Origin: Brachypterus glaber
Taxonomy: Eukaryota > Arthropoda > Insecta > Coleoptera > Kateretidae
Reading direction: 5' to 3'
DNA: 64,000 nt
NCBI GenBank assembly: GCA_958510825.1
Contig: OY294049.1
Coordinates: forward strand, 36,236,774-36,300,773
The number at the start of each line of letters is the position of its first letter. Positions within the stretch are counted from its first letter, which is position 1. The notes below the pieces were generated by a model. That model saw nothing but the letters and a program-made list of their open reading frames with translations. It made no database searches and was not told the origin of the DNA. This document shows positions 1 through 10,726 of this stretch, one piece after another. A program made the position numbers and the translations under genes.

Positions 1-572
1 AAGTAAACCGCACTAAGTGCACTAAGTGACTTAGTGCCTATTGCCAGATAAAATTTTATTCAAAATCAAACTGGTGCGTTTTGGATAGTGGATAACTCTC
101 TTGGCAGTCCACCTAGAAGTTAGTTCGGTTTACCTGTACTTAGATCATCAAAAATTAATTACACTACCATAAAAATCCCATTTTTGCAAAAAAGTGACTT
201 AGTGCCTTTTACTTGTAAGCCGACGAAATAGTGTTTGTCGAATGAAGATATTATTTTTGTGTGTAGTATTCGGAAAAGTTGGTTTAAAAAATTTCTTGTA
301 GGATATTGTAATATAATTTATAAAACAAAGGAAAGAGAAAAATGCAAGTTTGTGTATTTTAGTGTTTCTTATTTTGCAATGTTTGTATGTTCATGAACAT
401 TAATTAATTTAACAAATAAATTAATTTTAGGATGCAATTTAGGTCAAGATTACAAATTTGTGGTCAAGTGCATATCTACTACGTAGCCCATATTTTCTAT
501 TTTTGATTTTTAGTAGCGACTGTATATAAATATATTTATAAAATTTAATTTGAATGCATAAACTATCATAAG
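1..572. other. AT-rich non-coding DNA, no gene seen
   Basis: No exon-like open frame or splice pattern was found. The first 240 bases contain short inverted pieces (AAGTAAACCG near 1 and CGGTTTACC near 128; ACTAAGTG/CACTTAGT motifs), probably the worn end of a repeat. Confidence 0.4.
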
Positions 573-605
573 TGGGTGGACCTTATATTTTCTTATTATC
601 TTAAA

Positions 606-1784
606 ATTGGGCTTCACAATTAGAAAACATGTTTGAAAAGATAAACAGGGGTAATCTTTTTAGGAATATAATACTGAGAAGACTCAAGGAATATAGGTCA
701 ATGGAGCTCTCTACAACTAGAATTATGAAACAAAAGACGTCTACCCTATCTCTATCTTATTTGTGCTACACTTTCCAGCCAACCAAATAAATACTGTATT
801 TGTTTTTCATACAACAAATACAGTATTTATTTGGTTGGCCGGAAAGTGTAGCACTGAGCGGCACGAATGAACATAGCTAATGTGAATCTGTAGAATAAGA
901 TAATTCTACTAAAATTTAGATGGCGCCAGTAATTTTTTTAATAAAAATAATATAGTTACACTTTTCGCCCGGCCAAGTAAATATTGTATTTGTTCAACAA
1001 AGAACAAATACAGAATTTGTTTGGTTGGGTGGAAGTGGGAGTGTATGTATGTCTTCTATCCTTTTTGGGTAGAATTTTTGTCCCTGTCTAATCTAACGGG
1101 AGAAATCGCCATTTTATTAGAAAATTTTAAAGAATATCTTCACAATAATGACCTAGACTCCTTGATTTCCTCTGTAAATTAAATTTTTTACAGTTCGTTG
1201 TCTGTATCTCGCCTCCCACATAAATATTTACTCTCTAATGAAAACATTAATTTTACGCGTATCATAATGCAAATTAGAGTAGCGTCAAACTTTTGTCTGT
1301 CAATATCTGCTAATGGATCTTTTTACAGAATAAACCCAAAAGAACTTTGTACCATTTGCAATCTAAACAAAAACGAAACTATAGATAACGTATTTTCGAA
1401 TGACCCATCTATGCGCCTCTAAGACCCCTCTTCATAGATGGTTTACTGAATGTTGATGGTTTAGTATTTACTCTAAACAACCTTAATAGTCTCAACATAA
1501 GAATGCTGTGCAGTTACATCCGGAATGTACTAAAACTCCGCGTATTTATTCTCAGTGAATAACTCACTCTTTTACTAATTTAATTCTCTTATTTTTATAG
1601 TACACTTTTTTTTCTTTTTATATTTAACCAAATCAAATAACTTTAATTATTTTAATTACTCATTAAAATGTCCTCTTTTTAGTAATATGTTATTTTTGCG
1701 ATGTTGGCATTAGGCTAATACCGAGGCTAATACCAAACTTGTAATAAGATAAATCTTTAGATACAATAAAAATCTAATCTAATC
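606..1784 (+). mobile_element. 5'-truncated non-LTR retrotransposon inserted in a MITE, 12-bp target duplication
   Basis: TATTATCTTAAA occurs at 594..605 and again at 1785..1796, exactly where the surrounding MITE sequence is interrupted. This is the target-site duplication of the insertion. The insert ends in a short TAATC-type simple repeat (about 1773-1784), as many insect LINEs do. A reading frame at 1198..1422 encodes a tail resembling the C-terminus of LINE reverse transcriptases (a CTIC zinc-knuckle-like motif followed by NETIDNVF). It stops early and has no upstream RT domain. Two hairpins (763..854 and about 951..1047) lie inside and may be further nested insertions. Confidence 0.55.
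763..854. repeat. Hairpin (inverted repeat) with about 43-bp arms
   Basis: GTGCTACACTTTCC at 763 pairs with GGAAAGTGTAGCAC ending at 854, and the pairing extends inward through CAACCAAATAAATACTGTATT. A diverged relative (TACACTTTTCGCCCGGCCAA...) lies at about 951-1047, so this is a small dispersed hairpin family. Confidence 0.75.
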
Positions 1785-3029
1785 TATTATCTTAAAGTTT
1801 TCATTTAGGTGTAACTAGACAATTTTGAACATATCAGAGTGATCAAACTTCTCTAAGCGTCCAAACTGGACCTCTAAAATTCGTAAATTACCCACAAATC
1901 GTAAAATATCTTTCAAAATTCTCTGTAATTTTTGTATAAGTGAAAAATTTAAAAGGCTTAACATCTTATTTTTTTTCTTTTGAGCATACACAATTATGTG
2001 CCAAATTCCAAAATGATCAAAAGATTCTAACCCGTGCCGAAAATCCGTCAAACATGCTCCTAACACTAAAATTTACTACCATAAATATGCGTCAAAAGGT
2101 AAACAAACATTTTAAAATTGTATAAAACCGGACTGAATTTATTTTTTATTTAATGCATTCTAATATTTATTCATAATATTAAAATGATTTAACTAAAACA
2201 AAACGAACTAAGCGTTAAATAAGAGCTTCTAAATATTTGGCGCTTAGCTCGTTTTGTTTTAGTTAAATCATTTTAATATTGCGAATGCATTACGAATTAG
2301 AATGCATTAATAGTATATTAAAGTACTAGTTTCATAACATACGTGTTCATAAATGTTATGAAACGAGTGCTTTATACAATTTTTTCTATTTTGCTCTAAA
2401 ATTAAAAAAAAAACATATCTCTTCTCTTTTTTACTGCAATTAACCAAGCCACAATTTTAACATGGTAAAAATAACCTAAACAGAAAATTTTGTAGAAAAT
2501 TCAACTTTAAAGCGACTTTGACATTTGCACGGAAAACGTCAAGCGATAGGCCAGGTCTGTTGCCAACCCAAAAGAACAAAAAGTACCTCTTATGGGCCTA
2601 TAAGAACAAGCAAAATGCGTATGATTATGAGCTTATAAGAGTCGCAAAATAGAAAAATAAAAATAAATTCAATCCGGTTTGGACATCCAAATGTTTGTTT
2701 GCCTTTGGACTCATATTTATGGTACAAATTCGTAAATTTTTGTGTTGGCGGATTTTCGGCACGGGTTAGAATCTTTTGATCATTTTGAAATTTGGCACAC
2801 ATTTTTCTATGCTCAAAAAGAAAAAAATAAGATTTTAAGCCCTTTAAATATTTAAATTTAAAAAATGGTAATTTTTAGGTGGTTCAATTTTTTTGAGTGT
2901 AGTTCTTATAAAGGTTTTTTGTCACGTTGAAAATCTTTAGCCCAAAATTTAAGTCTCTGTGTTCTTGAAATATCGTGGTGTAAGGTTGTTTTGGAAGCGA
3001 CCTAGGTCGCTACCTATGTAGCTTCACCA

Positions 3030-3200
3030 TTAATATGACTATTAAGGTATATCCAGAAGCTTGCATAAGAACATAAAACATAAGATGCCGTGATTGGCTT
3101 ACAAGATACATGCCGGCACATCAAGCCAATTACGGTATTGCATTGTTATGTATCATGTTCTTATGCGAGCTTATGTTTTGTTATGCAAGCCTGTGTATAT
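3030..3200. repeat. Imperfect inverted repeat, MITE-like
   Basis: AGCTTGCATAAGAACAT near 3058 is mirrored by ATGTTCTTATGCGAGCTTATG near 3150. The middle contains GATGCCGTGATTGGCTT and its partner AAGCCAATTACGGTAT. A second copy occurs at about 37222-37310 (CATAAGAACATAATGC ... CATGTTCTTATGCAAGC), supporting a dispersed element. Confidence 0.55.
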
Positions 3201-3203
3201 GCC

Positions 3204-4398
3204 CAGGGCCGTAGCGAATGAGATTTGGTGGAGGGAGGAGGTCAAAAATTACAACTTTTTTTAGCCTAAAAACACAACTTTTTTCATCGACAAAAAAAAG
3301 TTCATGACTACAAAAAAAAGGTCCCACCCTTTCTCAAAAAAAAGTTATCAAATTACACCGTTTAAGTTATATTTTTTTCAAGGTTTGAGAATCCTTGCTT
3401 TTATATTTCTTAATCTATAAAGTTTACAACTTTTTTCACAAGATTAAAGATTTATAATTTTATTCGTTGATGTTTTTTTGGGAAGAGGGTTGAAATTAAT
3501 AATACTCAAACTATTTCCTTAAATCGTAACGTTTCGAGGGTGGTTTCCCTCGTCCTCAGACACAAATTTAAACCCAGTTTGAATACACGTTAGACACATA
3601 CATATATACACAATATAATAAATAAAACATTATTAAGGACTACACAATACTTTTACAGTTATTAATAATAATTTATTACACAAAACGTATCAGCTGACAG
3701 ACAATTAAAATAATCTGTCAGCTGATACGTTTTGTGTAATAAATTATTATTAATAACTGTAAAAGTATTGTGTAGTCCTTAATAATGTTTTATTTATTAT
3801 ATTGTGTATATATGTATGTGTCTAACGTGTATTCAAACTGGGTTTAAATTTGTGTCTGAGGACGAGGGAAACCACCCTCGAAACGTTACGATTTAAGGAA
3901 ATAGTTTGAGTATTATTAATTTCAACCCTCTTCCCAAAAAAACATCAACGAATAGAAAAAACCGGGGTAAAAAACACTAAGATTTATAATTTTATTATTT
4001 TTAACCCATGAAATATGCAAGTTTTATATTTTGAATCCACGAAATATGCTAGTTTTTTGAAAATACCAACTTTTATATTTTTAATACATGAAATTTACTA
4101 CTTTTTTCCAAAATTAAAAATGTATTATTTTATTATGTTTATCCCATGAAAAAATATGCAACTTTTATATTTTTAATCCATGAAATATGCAATTTTTTTT
4201 ATTCTAAGGTTTAAAAATCCCAACTTTTATATTTTTAAGCCATAAAATTTAAAACTTTTTTTTCTAAAATTAAAAATTTATTATTTTATTTTTTTTAACC
4301 CATGAAATATGCAACTTTTATGTTTTTAATCCAAGAAATATGCAACTTTTTTGATTTCAAGGGGCTCCCCTCCCATCCCCCCCATAGCTACGGCCCTG
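3204..4398. mobile_element. Repeat unit bounded by inverted CAGGGCCGTAG, with a nested palindrome
   Basis: CAGGGCCGTAG at 3204..3214 and its complement CTACGGCCCTG at 4388..4398 bound a block made of a degenerate tandem repeat of about 60-70 bp (AACCCATGAAATATGCAACTTTTATATTT-like units, about 3360-3460 and 3980-4360). A related block without the right terminus is at about 43164-43800. The perfect palindrome 3461..3954 interrupts the tandem units. Confidence 0.5.
3461..3954. mobile_element. Perfect palindrome with 241-bp arms (foldback element)
   Basis: Left arm 3461..3701 and right arm 3714..3954 are exact reverse complements by eye, with a 12-nt spacer. The outer edges read TATTCGTTGATG / CATCAACGAATA. 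It sits inside the AAATATGCAACTTTT tandem repeat, so it is a separate insertion. Each arm carries an ACGTTTCGAGGGTGG...CCTCGTCCTCAG stem motif seen near the ends of several arthropod retroelements. Complete arm identity implies recent formation or gene-conversion maintenance. Confidence 0.9.
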
Positions 4399-4399
4399 G

Positions 4400-5157
4400 A
4401 TATGCCTTTAGGTATAATATATCCTATAATACTATAATAGAAGTTGCTTGTGTAACCTAGATGCTTTATTTGGTAATAATTAGGTACTAAACTGTTTTCT
4501 GTAAATATAAGTCTAAGTCTAAGAGCTGGTAAGTAGCTACAAATACTAAACGTTTGGTAGTAAATTTTTATTAATCATGGCACCACAGTTTTCTTGGTGT
4601 AGCTTAAAATTAGGATCTCAAGTTATTTTCTAAGAAAAGATTTGAAATTATTTCGGTAAGTTAAACTATAGATAAATAGGAATTTTAAAATAAACCAAAC
4701 GTTGTTTTAAGACATTCTTTAAATTCCCAGTATAGGTACCTAACTATTTTGCTCGATTTATTTGGACATAGTTTACTAAAAAGGAACCAAGAGAATGCTG
4801 GTATTCTAGTCCATTGAAAAATTTGAAACATAGTGTACTGATAAAACTGAGGTGGTAAACCGCTAAAAAAAAATGTACACCTTAAACCCTTCTAGGGGAT
4901 AATGCTTAGGATTTCCTAGAAATTTTCTTCAATATAACCTCAAAAAGCTTTAAAATTATCTAAAAAGGTCTCACAATTGGTAAAGATAATATTTCCTGGG
5001 ATTTCATCATTACCTCTAAGTTGTACATCTGAATTCCTCAGCAGTTTACCCCCTCGGATGCATGTCATGATACCAAGGATTGTCAAAATGGGCCTGTCTA
5101 ATAGAATATAATTTTTTGTAGGGAAAACTAGGCCACCACGAAGTCTTATGGACATAA
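4400..5157. other. Non-coding DNA, nothing recognised
   Basis: No convincing exon, repeat unit or structured motif was found. The 80-codon frame on the minus strand (4940..5182) has no recognisable domain and runs into the neighbouring MITE. Confidence 0.4.
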
Positions 5158-5159
5158 TA

Positions 5160-5307
5160 TGTGACCCTGCACAAAGAAACACAGTTAGTGAGTCAAATTT
5201 AAGTATTTCGTTTTTTGTCGAATCGTATGTAGAAAAGTTTTTTACATAAAATTCAAAAAAAAAAATTAACTTGACACACTAACTGGGTTTCTTTGTGCAG
5301 GGCCACA
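5160..5307. mobile_element. 148-bp MITE with TA target duplication
   Basis: Inverted ends TGTGACCCTGCACAAAG (5160) and CTTTGTGCAGGGCCACA (ending 5307) are flanked by TA at 5158-5159 and 5308-5309. There is no coding capacity. Its right TA is also the left TA of the next element, so the two are exactly back to back. Confidence 0.8.
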
Positions 5308-5309
5308 TA

Positions 5310-5518
5310 CCGTGCGATTTTAAAGTGCCGAACACTTTTTAATGCAAAACTAGCATTAGCGATGAGTAAAATTCAAGAAAGCTGTGTGCGATTTACTAGC
5401 CACCGAGCTGTTGTACATAGCAATCACATTGGCTTGTCGCGCACAACTCTAACAGAGGCATGGCTTCAAACGAAGAGTATTTTCTGTTCAAACTGTTCGG
5501 CACTTTATAATCGCACTG
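5310..5518. mobile_element. 209-bp MITE, copy 1 (TA target duplication)
   Basis: Ends CCGTGCGATTTTAAAGTGCC and the complement of TTATAATCGCACTG form a TIR of over 20 bp. Both sides are flanked by TA. A second copy of exactly the same length is at 14017..14225, about 90 percent similar by eye. A 90-codon open frame inside it is an artefact of the MITE, not a gene. Confidence 0.85.
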
Positions 5519-7140
5519 TATACTTATTACTTATGTTTTTACAAAATAATTTGATATTTCAATAGAAATTGTGACGCCAAATTTTGTGTTCCAGAGATTA
5601 ATATTATTAAAAGGTTTTTATCCGTAAAATAATATTGAATACTTACTACATTAATTTTTAGTAGAAATATAGATATATTTCATAGCTATAATTTATAGCC
5701 AATAAAAGATCCTCATTTAAATATTTAAGTAATAAAACACTAGAAGCACTTTAACTAATAACATTAAAATATTCCTTAGCAATATTTGTCTGTCCAGAGG
5801 AAAAAGAATTTTTTAAGTTTAAAATTATGCGAAATTGAATTATGGATGATTTTGCATAATTTTAGGTACAATTATGCATAATTATACTTAATTTTAGGTA
5901 TAATTATACATAATTATTAGGTTGCCCAGTAAAAATTAAGAAATGTTTTTTTTTAGGGACCCACACCCTATAAATGTTCATTTAGGTCAAAAACTAACCC
6001 TCAATTTTTTTTTCAGATAAAAAAAAATATTTAGAGGTCGCGCCCGGTGGTTTATTTATTATTATTTAAATATAAAAAAAGGTTGAAATCAGGGGATTTT
6101 AGAAAGGAAAATTATTTTTGAATATGGGAATATTAAAAAAAAATTACCCTTCTACATGAAAAAATGGCTTTACCAGGGTAAAAACATGGTAAAAATTGTT
6201 GTATGAAGCTTATTTATGCTACTAAAAAGGTTACTTAGAATTTTTTCTTATTGGTCGTATTTTTTTAGAAATTCATTGATAAGTACCAACTTTGCCCCAT
6301 ATTTATTTTTTTAAGAAACAGGATGTAAAAAAAATCACAAAATCGCATAAAATATAAAAAAATCACTTTATTTCGATAAAAGAGATGAAATGTGGCCAAA
6401 AATCATAATAATATGTACAGAATGCGTTGAAATGTGTTTATTTTTATAACTGGGTGTTGCGGATTTTTTTTTTTTTGAGATTTTTAAAAATAAACGTCCT
6501 ACACTTTTTTTTTTTTTTAAACTTTATTTAAAGTGTTTTATTACATAATATAACATACTACAAGGTATTTTAAGCGCATTTTTTATTTATATGCTACAAA
6601 ATTCATATTTTATTACAATTTAATGCATTTTTTAAACTTTTATTGAGATATTTAATAATTTTTTGGACACCCTGTACTTTTTTCAAAAAAGTAAATATAT
6701 ATTGAAGAATATTCTAGAAAAAAAGAAATCTTTGGAAAAAATTGTAAGTGTATTTTTTTCTAGTCATTATTTCATGTGTCAATTTTTAGCATTTTTACCC
6801 CATAAAAAAATCGTTTTATTTTTGTAGAGGGGCATACAAATTTAAAATATTTCTTTATTATCCAAAAACCTTTTTTCTTCTATAAACGTCCAATATCAAA
6901 GTTTCTATATACTTAAAAAAATAAAAACCCTTCACATGATTTTGTATTTAAAAAATAAATATTTTTTTAAAAATCTTAAAAAAATAAGGGTTGTTTTTTT
7001 TCCTAAAGGGACAATTTTTAGGGGTGAACCCAAACAATTCCGTAGGTCCTGGACACCCTAATAATAATGCATAATTATGCATAATCATACATTTTTTCAT
7101 GCATGGCCAGATATCGCTAAAATTTAAAACTTTCTGCATG
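5519..7140. repeat. AT-rich tract with repeated GCATAATTAT-type motifs
   Basis: Scattered, partly tandem, self-complementary units such as TGCATAATTATGCATAAT occur at about 5825-5925 and 7060-7100, and again at 7370-7420 and 11370-11580. Between them is low-complexity A/T sequence. No gene was seen. Confidence 0.5.
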
Positions 7141-7148
7141 ATCAACAG

Positions 7149-7327
7149 GGTTGGACAACAGGAATTTTAAATTATTTCTAATTTTTGGTGAGTTTGTTTA
7201 CTACATACCTATGCCAAATAAGATTATATGTCTGTATACAGATATATAATCTTATTCAGCATAGATATGTATTAAAGAAACTCACCAAAAATAAAAAATA
7301 ATTTAAAATTCCTGTTGTCCGACCCTG
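7149..7327. mobile_element. Near-perfect hairpin MITE, about 180 bp
   Basis: AACAGGGTTGGACAACAGG at the left is mirrored by CCTGTTGTCCGACCCTGTT at the right. The pairing continues through TTTTAAATTATTTC and GGTGAGTTT into a centre near 7240 (ATATGTCTGTATACAGATATAT). It is entirely palindromic with no coding potential. Confidence 0.8.
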
Positions 7328-7623
7328 TTATTATAATGAAAGTATCAACTCTGATGATCATATATAATTATGTATAACTATGCATAATTTTACGTAAAAT
7401 TAGACATAAATATGCATAATTTAAACTTTTTTCCCGCAAAACGAGCTTTCTCACCGTCAAATTCATTTTCAGCGCCCAAAAATATAGTCTGGTTTGGACT
7501 AGACGTTTTTTATTTTATATGTGCTTGGTATATTTAACTTACAATAAAGGAGATATGAAATGACTTGTCTGCTTGGCACACCCTGTATATTTTAATGTAA
7601 ATATTACGCTGATTTTATAAATA

Positions 7624-8200
7624 CAGAGCGGTTCAAGAGTCACCCCTCCCTCTTAACTTTTGAAATAGTTGAGATATCGACTTCAAATTTGGAACTTTTA
7701 AATAAGACAACTTAAACTATCTTTAAGCATATATTTAATACTTTCAGCTCTTAAAATGTGGACAGGGGGGCATGGGGGCACATTTTTTAAATGGAAAGGG
7801 GGGTCGTATAATACATCATTTTAAAGCTTATAAAATTCTCCATTTAACTCCATATTTTTAAATTAAAAAAAAAAAATTAAAAAAAAAAACTTAAAAAATC
7901 GAATGTTTTAGCACAAAAAATTGAAAAATCAAAACCTTAAAAAAAAAATTTAAAAAAATTAAAAATGTTAGTTTAAATAGAGAATTTTATAAGCTTTAAA
8001 ATGATGTATCACACGACCCCCCTTGTCATTTAAAAAAATGTCCTCCCATACCCCCCTGTCCAAATTTTTAGAGCTGAAAATATCAAATATATGCTAAAAG
8101 ATAGTTTAAGTTGTCTTATTTAAGAGTTCTAAACTTGAAGTCGATATCTCAACTCGTTCAAAAGTTAAAAGGGGGGGGGGGTGACTTTTGGACCGCACTG
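7624..8200. mobile_element. Palindromic CAG-ended MITE with TA target duplication
   Basis: Starts CAGAGCGGTTCAAGAGTCAC and ends GTGACTTTTGGACCGCACTG, flanked by TA on both sides (7622-7623, 8201-8202). The two halves are inverted copies of each other, with runs such as GGTCGTATAATACATCATTT / AAATGATGTATCACACGACC. Relatives, whole or partial, lie at about 28650-28760, 30090-30905, 38755-39130, 43805-43985, 47361-48670 and 60240-60370, making it one of the commonest families here. Confidence 0.75.
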
Positions 8201-8447
8201 TATATATTTTTTACCATACGATGAATAAATAAACTGGCTAAACCAAAATATTATTTATCTAAACAAAGAAATAAATTTAAAAATCAATATTAGGTTATTT
8301 GCGAATAATTTCAGATTTTTCAAAAAAAAAAAAAATAAAATACAGTTTAGATATTGAAAATATTATTTATGTTAGCGCTCAAAGGAAATTAGCTGTCATA
8401 TGAATTTTAAGTGCTAATATCTTAATTATAATGGGACCCAAACCATA

Positions 8448-8755
8448 CCCTACAAGCATTTGTACGTCGGCCGATCAACGAACTAATAACTCTTCTCTCT
8501 AGAATAGGCATTTCATTTGTAAAAACTGAAAAAAACGTAGCCAACATATACATTTGTCTGTCTTACTCGCACAGCTTTGTTCTAACAGAGACAACAATAA
8601 CAGTTACTGGTAATTGTTAATGTTCAGGCCTGAATATACCTACTATTTGCTTACAAACAAACCGAGATGTTGGCGATACTTTATATTAACGGTATGCGTA
8701 TTCTAGAGAGAAGATTTGTTAGTTCGTTGCGGCCGACGTACCATAGTTTGTGGGG
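8448..8755. mobile_element. CCC-ended element, family F, with an inserted second MITE (TA flanks)
   Basis: Ends CCCTACAAGCATTTGTACG and the complement of ACGTACCATAGTTTGTGGGG, both running into CGTCGGCCG, with TA at 8446-8447 and 8756-8757. The interior (ATCAACGAACTAATAACTCTTC ... GAAGATTTGTTAGTTCGTT) matches the free-standing element at 31767..32017, so this is a short family-F element carrying another insertion. Confidence 0.75.
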
Positions 8756-8789
8756 TATTAAAACCGTATTATGGGTTTATACCGCCATC

Positions 8790-9095
8790 ACCCACAAGCA
8801 ATCTCACGCAAGCAGAACACAAATCGAGGTTTTTGAAAAAAGTTAGCTAAGCTAGCTTTTGCGATAGCCCCCAGGGAAAAAATATGGGGGCATTAATAAT
8901 TAAAATTGTTATTAATCAATATTTTTTAATAAAACTTCAAATTTATCGATGAATTTTTGCGTAGAACATCCTTTAATTAAATTTTAATTTTTAATGGCCG
9001 CAACATTTTTCCCAGGGGAGGCATCGCAAAAGCTAAATTTTTCGAAAACTTTGATATGAGTCCTGACTGCGTGTGAATGTTTAGATTGATGCCGG
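8790..9095. repeat. Inverted repeat block, MITE-like
   Basis: TTTTGCGATAGCCCCCAGGGAAAAA near 8858 is mirrored by TTTTTCCCAGGGGAGGCATCGCAAAAG near 9007, and the outer sequence (CACGCAAGCAGAAC / TGACTGCGTGTGAA) is also roughly complementary. No clear terminal target duplication was found. Confidence 0.55.
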
Positions 9096-9141
9096 CATAA
9101 AACCGTAATATTATGTGGGTTCCATTACTTATATCCGAGAT

Positions 9142-10074
9142 TAGGGTGGACCTTATATTTTTTTAACTTAAAATTTTTATTTAGGTGTAACTGGAAAATT
9201 CTGAAAATATTAGAGTGATCAAACTTCTCTAAGGGTCCTAATTGGGCCCCTAAAATTGGGCCTCATAAATCGTAAAAAATCGTTGAAAATTATCTGTAAT
9301 TTTTGTATTTATAGATACACTTATAAGTGAAAAATTTAAAGGTCTTGAAACCTTATTTTGTTCCTTTTGAGCATGCAAAATTATGTGCCAAGTTTCAAAA
9401 TTATCAAAAGGTTAACCCGTGCCGAGAATCTGCCAAATTTGCCCCTAACACAAAAATTTACGACTTTGTATAATAAATATGAGTCAAAAGGTAAACAAAC
9501 ATTTGAATATCCAAACCGGATTGAATTTATTTAATGCATTCTAAAATTTATTCATGATATTAAAATGATTTAACTAAAACAAAATGAATTAAGCGCCAAA
9601 TAAGAGCTCCTAAATATTTGGCGCTTAGCTCGTTTCGTTTTAGTTAAATCATTTTAATATTATAAATAATTATTAGAATTCATTATATAAAAATAAATTC
9701 AGTCCGGTTTGATACATTTTAAAATGTTTGTTTGGACTCACATTTATGGTAGAAATTCGTAAATTTTAGTGTTAGGGGCAACTTTGGCCGATTTTCGGCA
9801 CGGGTTGGAAGCTTTTAATCATTTTGAAATTTGGCATATAATTTTGTATGCTCAAAAGGAAAAATATAAGGTTTCAAACCCTTTAAATTTTTCACTTATA
9901 CAAAAATTACAGACTATTTTCAACGATTTTTTACGATTTATGCGTATTTTACAAATTTTAGGGGCCCAAATAGGACCTTTAGAGAAGTTTGATCACATTC
10001 ATATTTTCAGTATCTTCTAGTTCCACGTAAATGAAAGTGTTAAGATATTAAAAAAATATATAAGGTCCACCCTA
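9142..10074. mobile_element. 933-bp TIR element with 9-bp target duplication (Mutator-like MITE?)
   Basis: Ends TAGGGTGGACCTTATATTTT and the complement of ATATATAAGGTCCACCCTA are flanked by ATCCGAGAT at 9133..9141 and 10075..10083, a 9-bp direct repeat. Long subterminal inverted arms surround an inner palindrome (about 9535-9690) with TTGGCGCTTAGCTCGTTT. Nine-bp duplications are typical of Mutator-like elements; assignment to that superfamily is inference. An 83-codon frame at 9769..10020 is a by-product of the arm sequence. Confidence 0.8.
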
Positions 10075-10083
10075 ATCCGAGAT

Positions 10084-10660
10084 ATTAGCACTTGAAATTC
10101 ATAGGACCGCACTTGTCATAAGGGTGACAAATTATGCAAATTACCGCGTACACACTTAGTTTTAAAAAAATCAAATATATTTCTATTCGCACGTGTGTTT
10201 AGCGTCGGAGCTTCAGTTTTTAGCGAGACGCGATGTGACTACCAACGTCGCGACGACCAAACTGACTCTCGAACCAAGCGTCGGTCGGTCGCGACGCCTA
10301 GATCAGCTGTTATATCGAGAATTTCTGGGATAAGGCGCTTAACATTCTGAAGGATTTCTCTCGCATTTTCATTCATTTTCATCCAATATGACCTTAGTTA
10401 AAATCTGTGGTTTGAAAATATTTTAAAGCATTCACATTTTTAATGTTTATACAGGGTTAATCTTAATAGAGTAAAAAGAAATGTATAAAAATTTAAAAAA
10501 TGACCCTATAAACATATATTTAAAAACGTGTCATAAGGTACTCACCTCCAAAAATTTGGTTTTTATTTGATAACTCAGGAACCCTTTGAGCTCAAACAAT
10601 AAATATGCTTATTAATTAAGTAATTAATAATTATATAATCATATTATAAATTAATTCCCT
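10084..10660. other. Region downstream of the ETS gene, with a small CpG-rich patch
   Basis: Mostly AT-rich, but about 10195-10310 is conspicuously GC- and CpG-rich (TAGCGTCGGAGCTTC, GTCGCGACGACC, GTCGGTCGGTCGCGACG), with short GTCGCGAC palindromes. No open frame or RNA gene was recognised in it. Confidence 0.45.
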
Positions 10661-10666
10661 TTTATT
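10661..10666 (-). terminator. Poly(A) signal of the ETS gene
   Basis: AATAAA on the minus strand, 61 nt after the TAA stop at 10727-10729. It is the first canonical signal downstream, so it probably sets the transcript end. Confidence 0.6.
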
Positions 10667-10726
10667 AACTTCACTTGGACTCTGTCTGTATTCTGCAGAT
10701 TAATTTTTCATCCACTTCAAATTCAG

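Larger units (their letters stand above)
573..2870. mobile_element. Worn, interrupted copy of the 933-bp TAGGGTGGACC MITE family
   Basis: The left end (GGGTGGACCTTATATTTT near 575) and the internal sequence from 1797 onward match the intact element at 9142..10074. The shared parts include the inner hairpin at about 2148-2312 and the right-arm text at about 2660-2860 (AATCCGGTTTGGA, CGGCACGGGTTAGAATC). The copy is broken by a retrotransposon insertion (606..1784) and by unrelated sequence at about 2313-2640, and its right terminus is missing. Confidence 0.6.
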
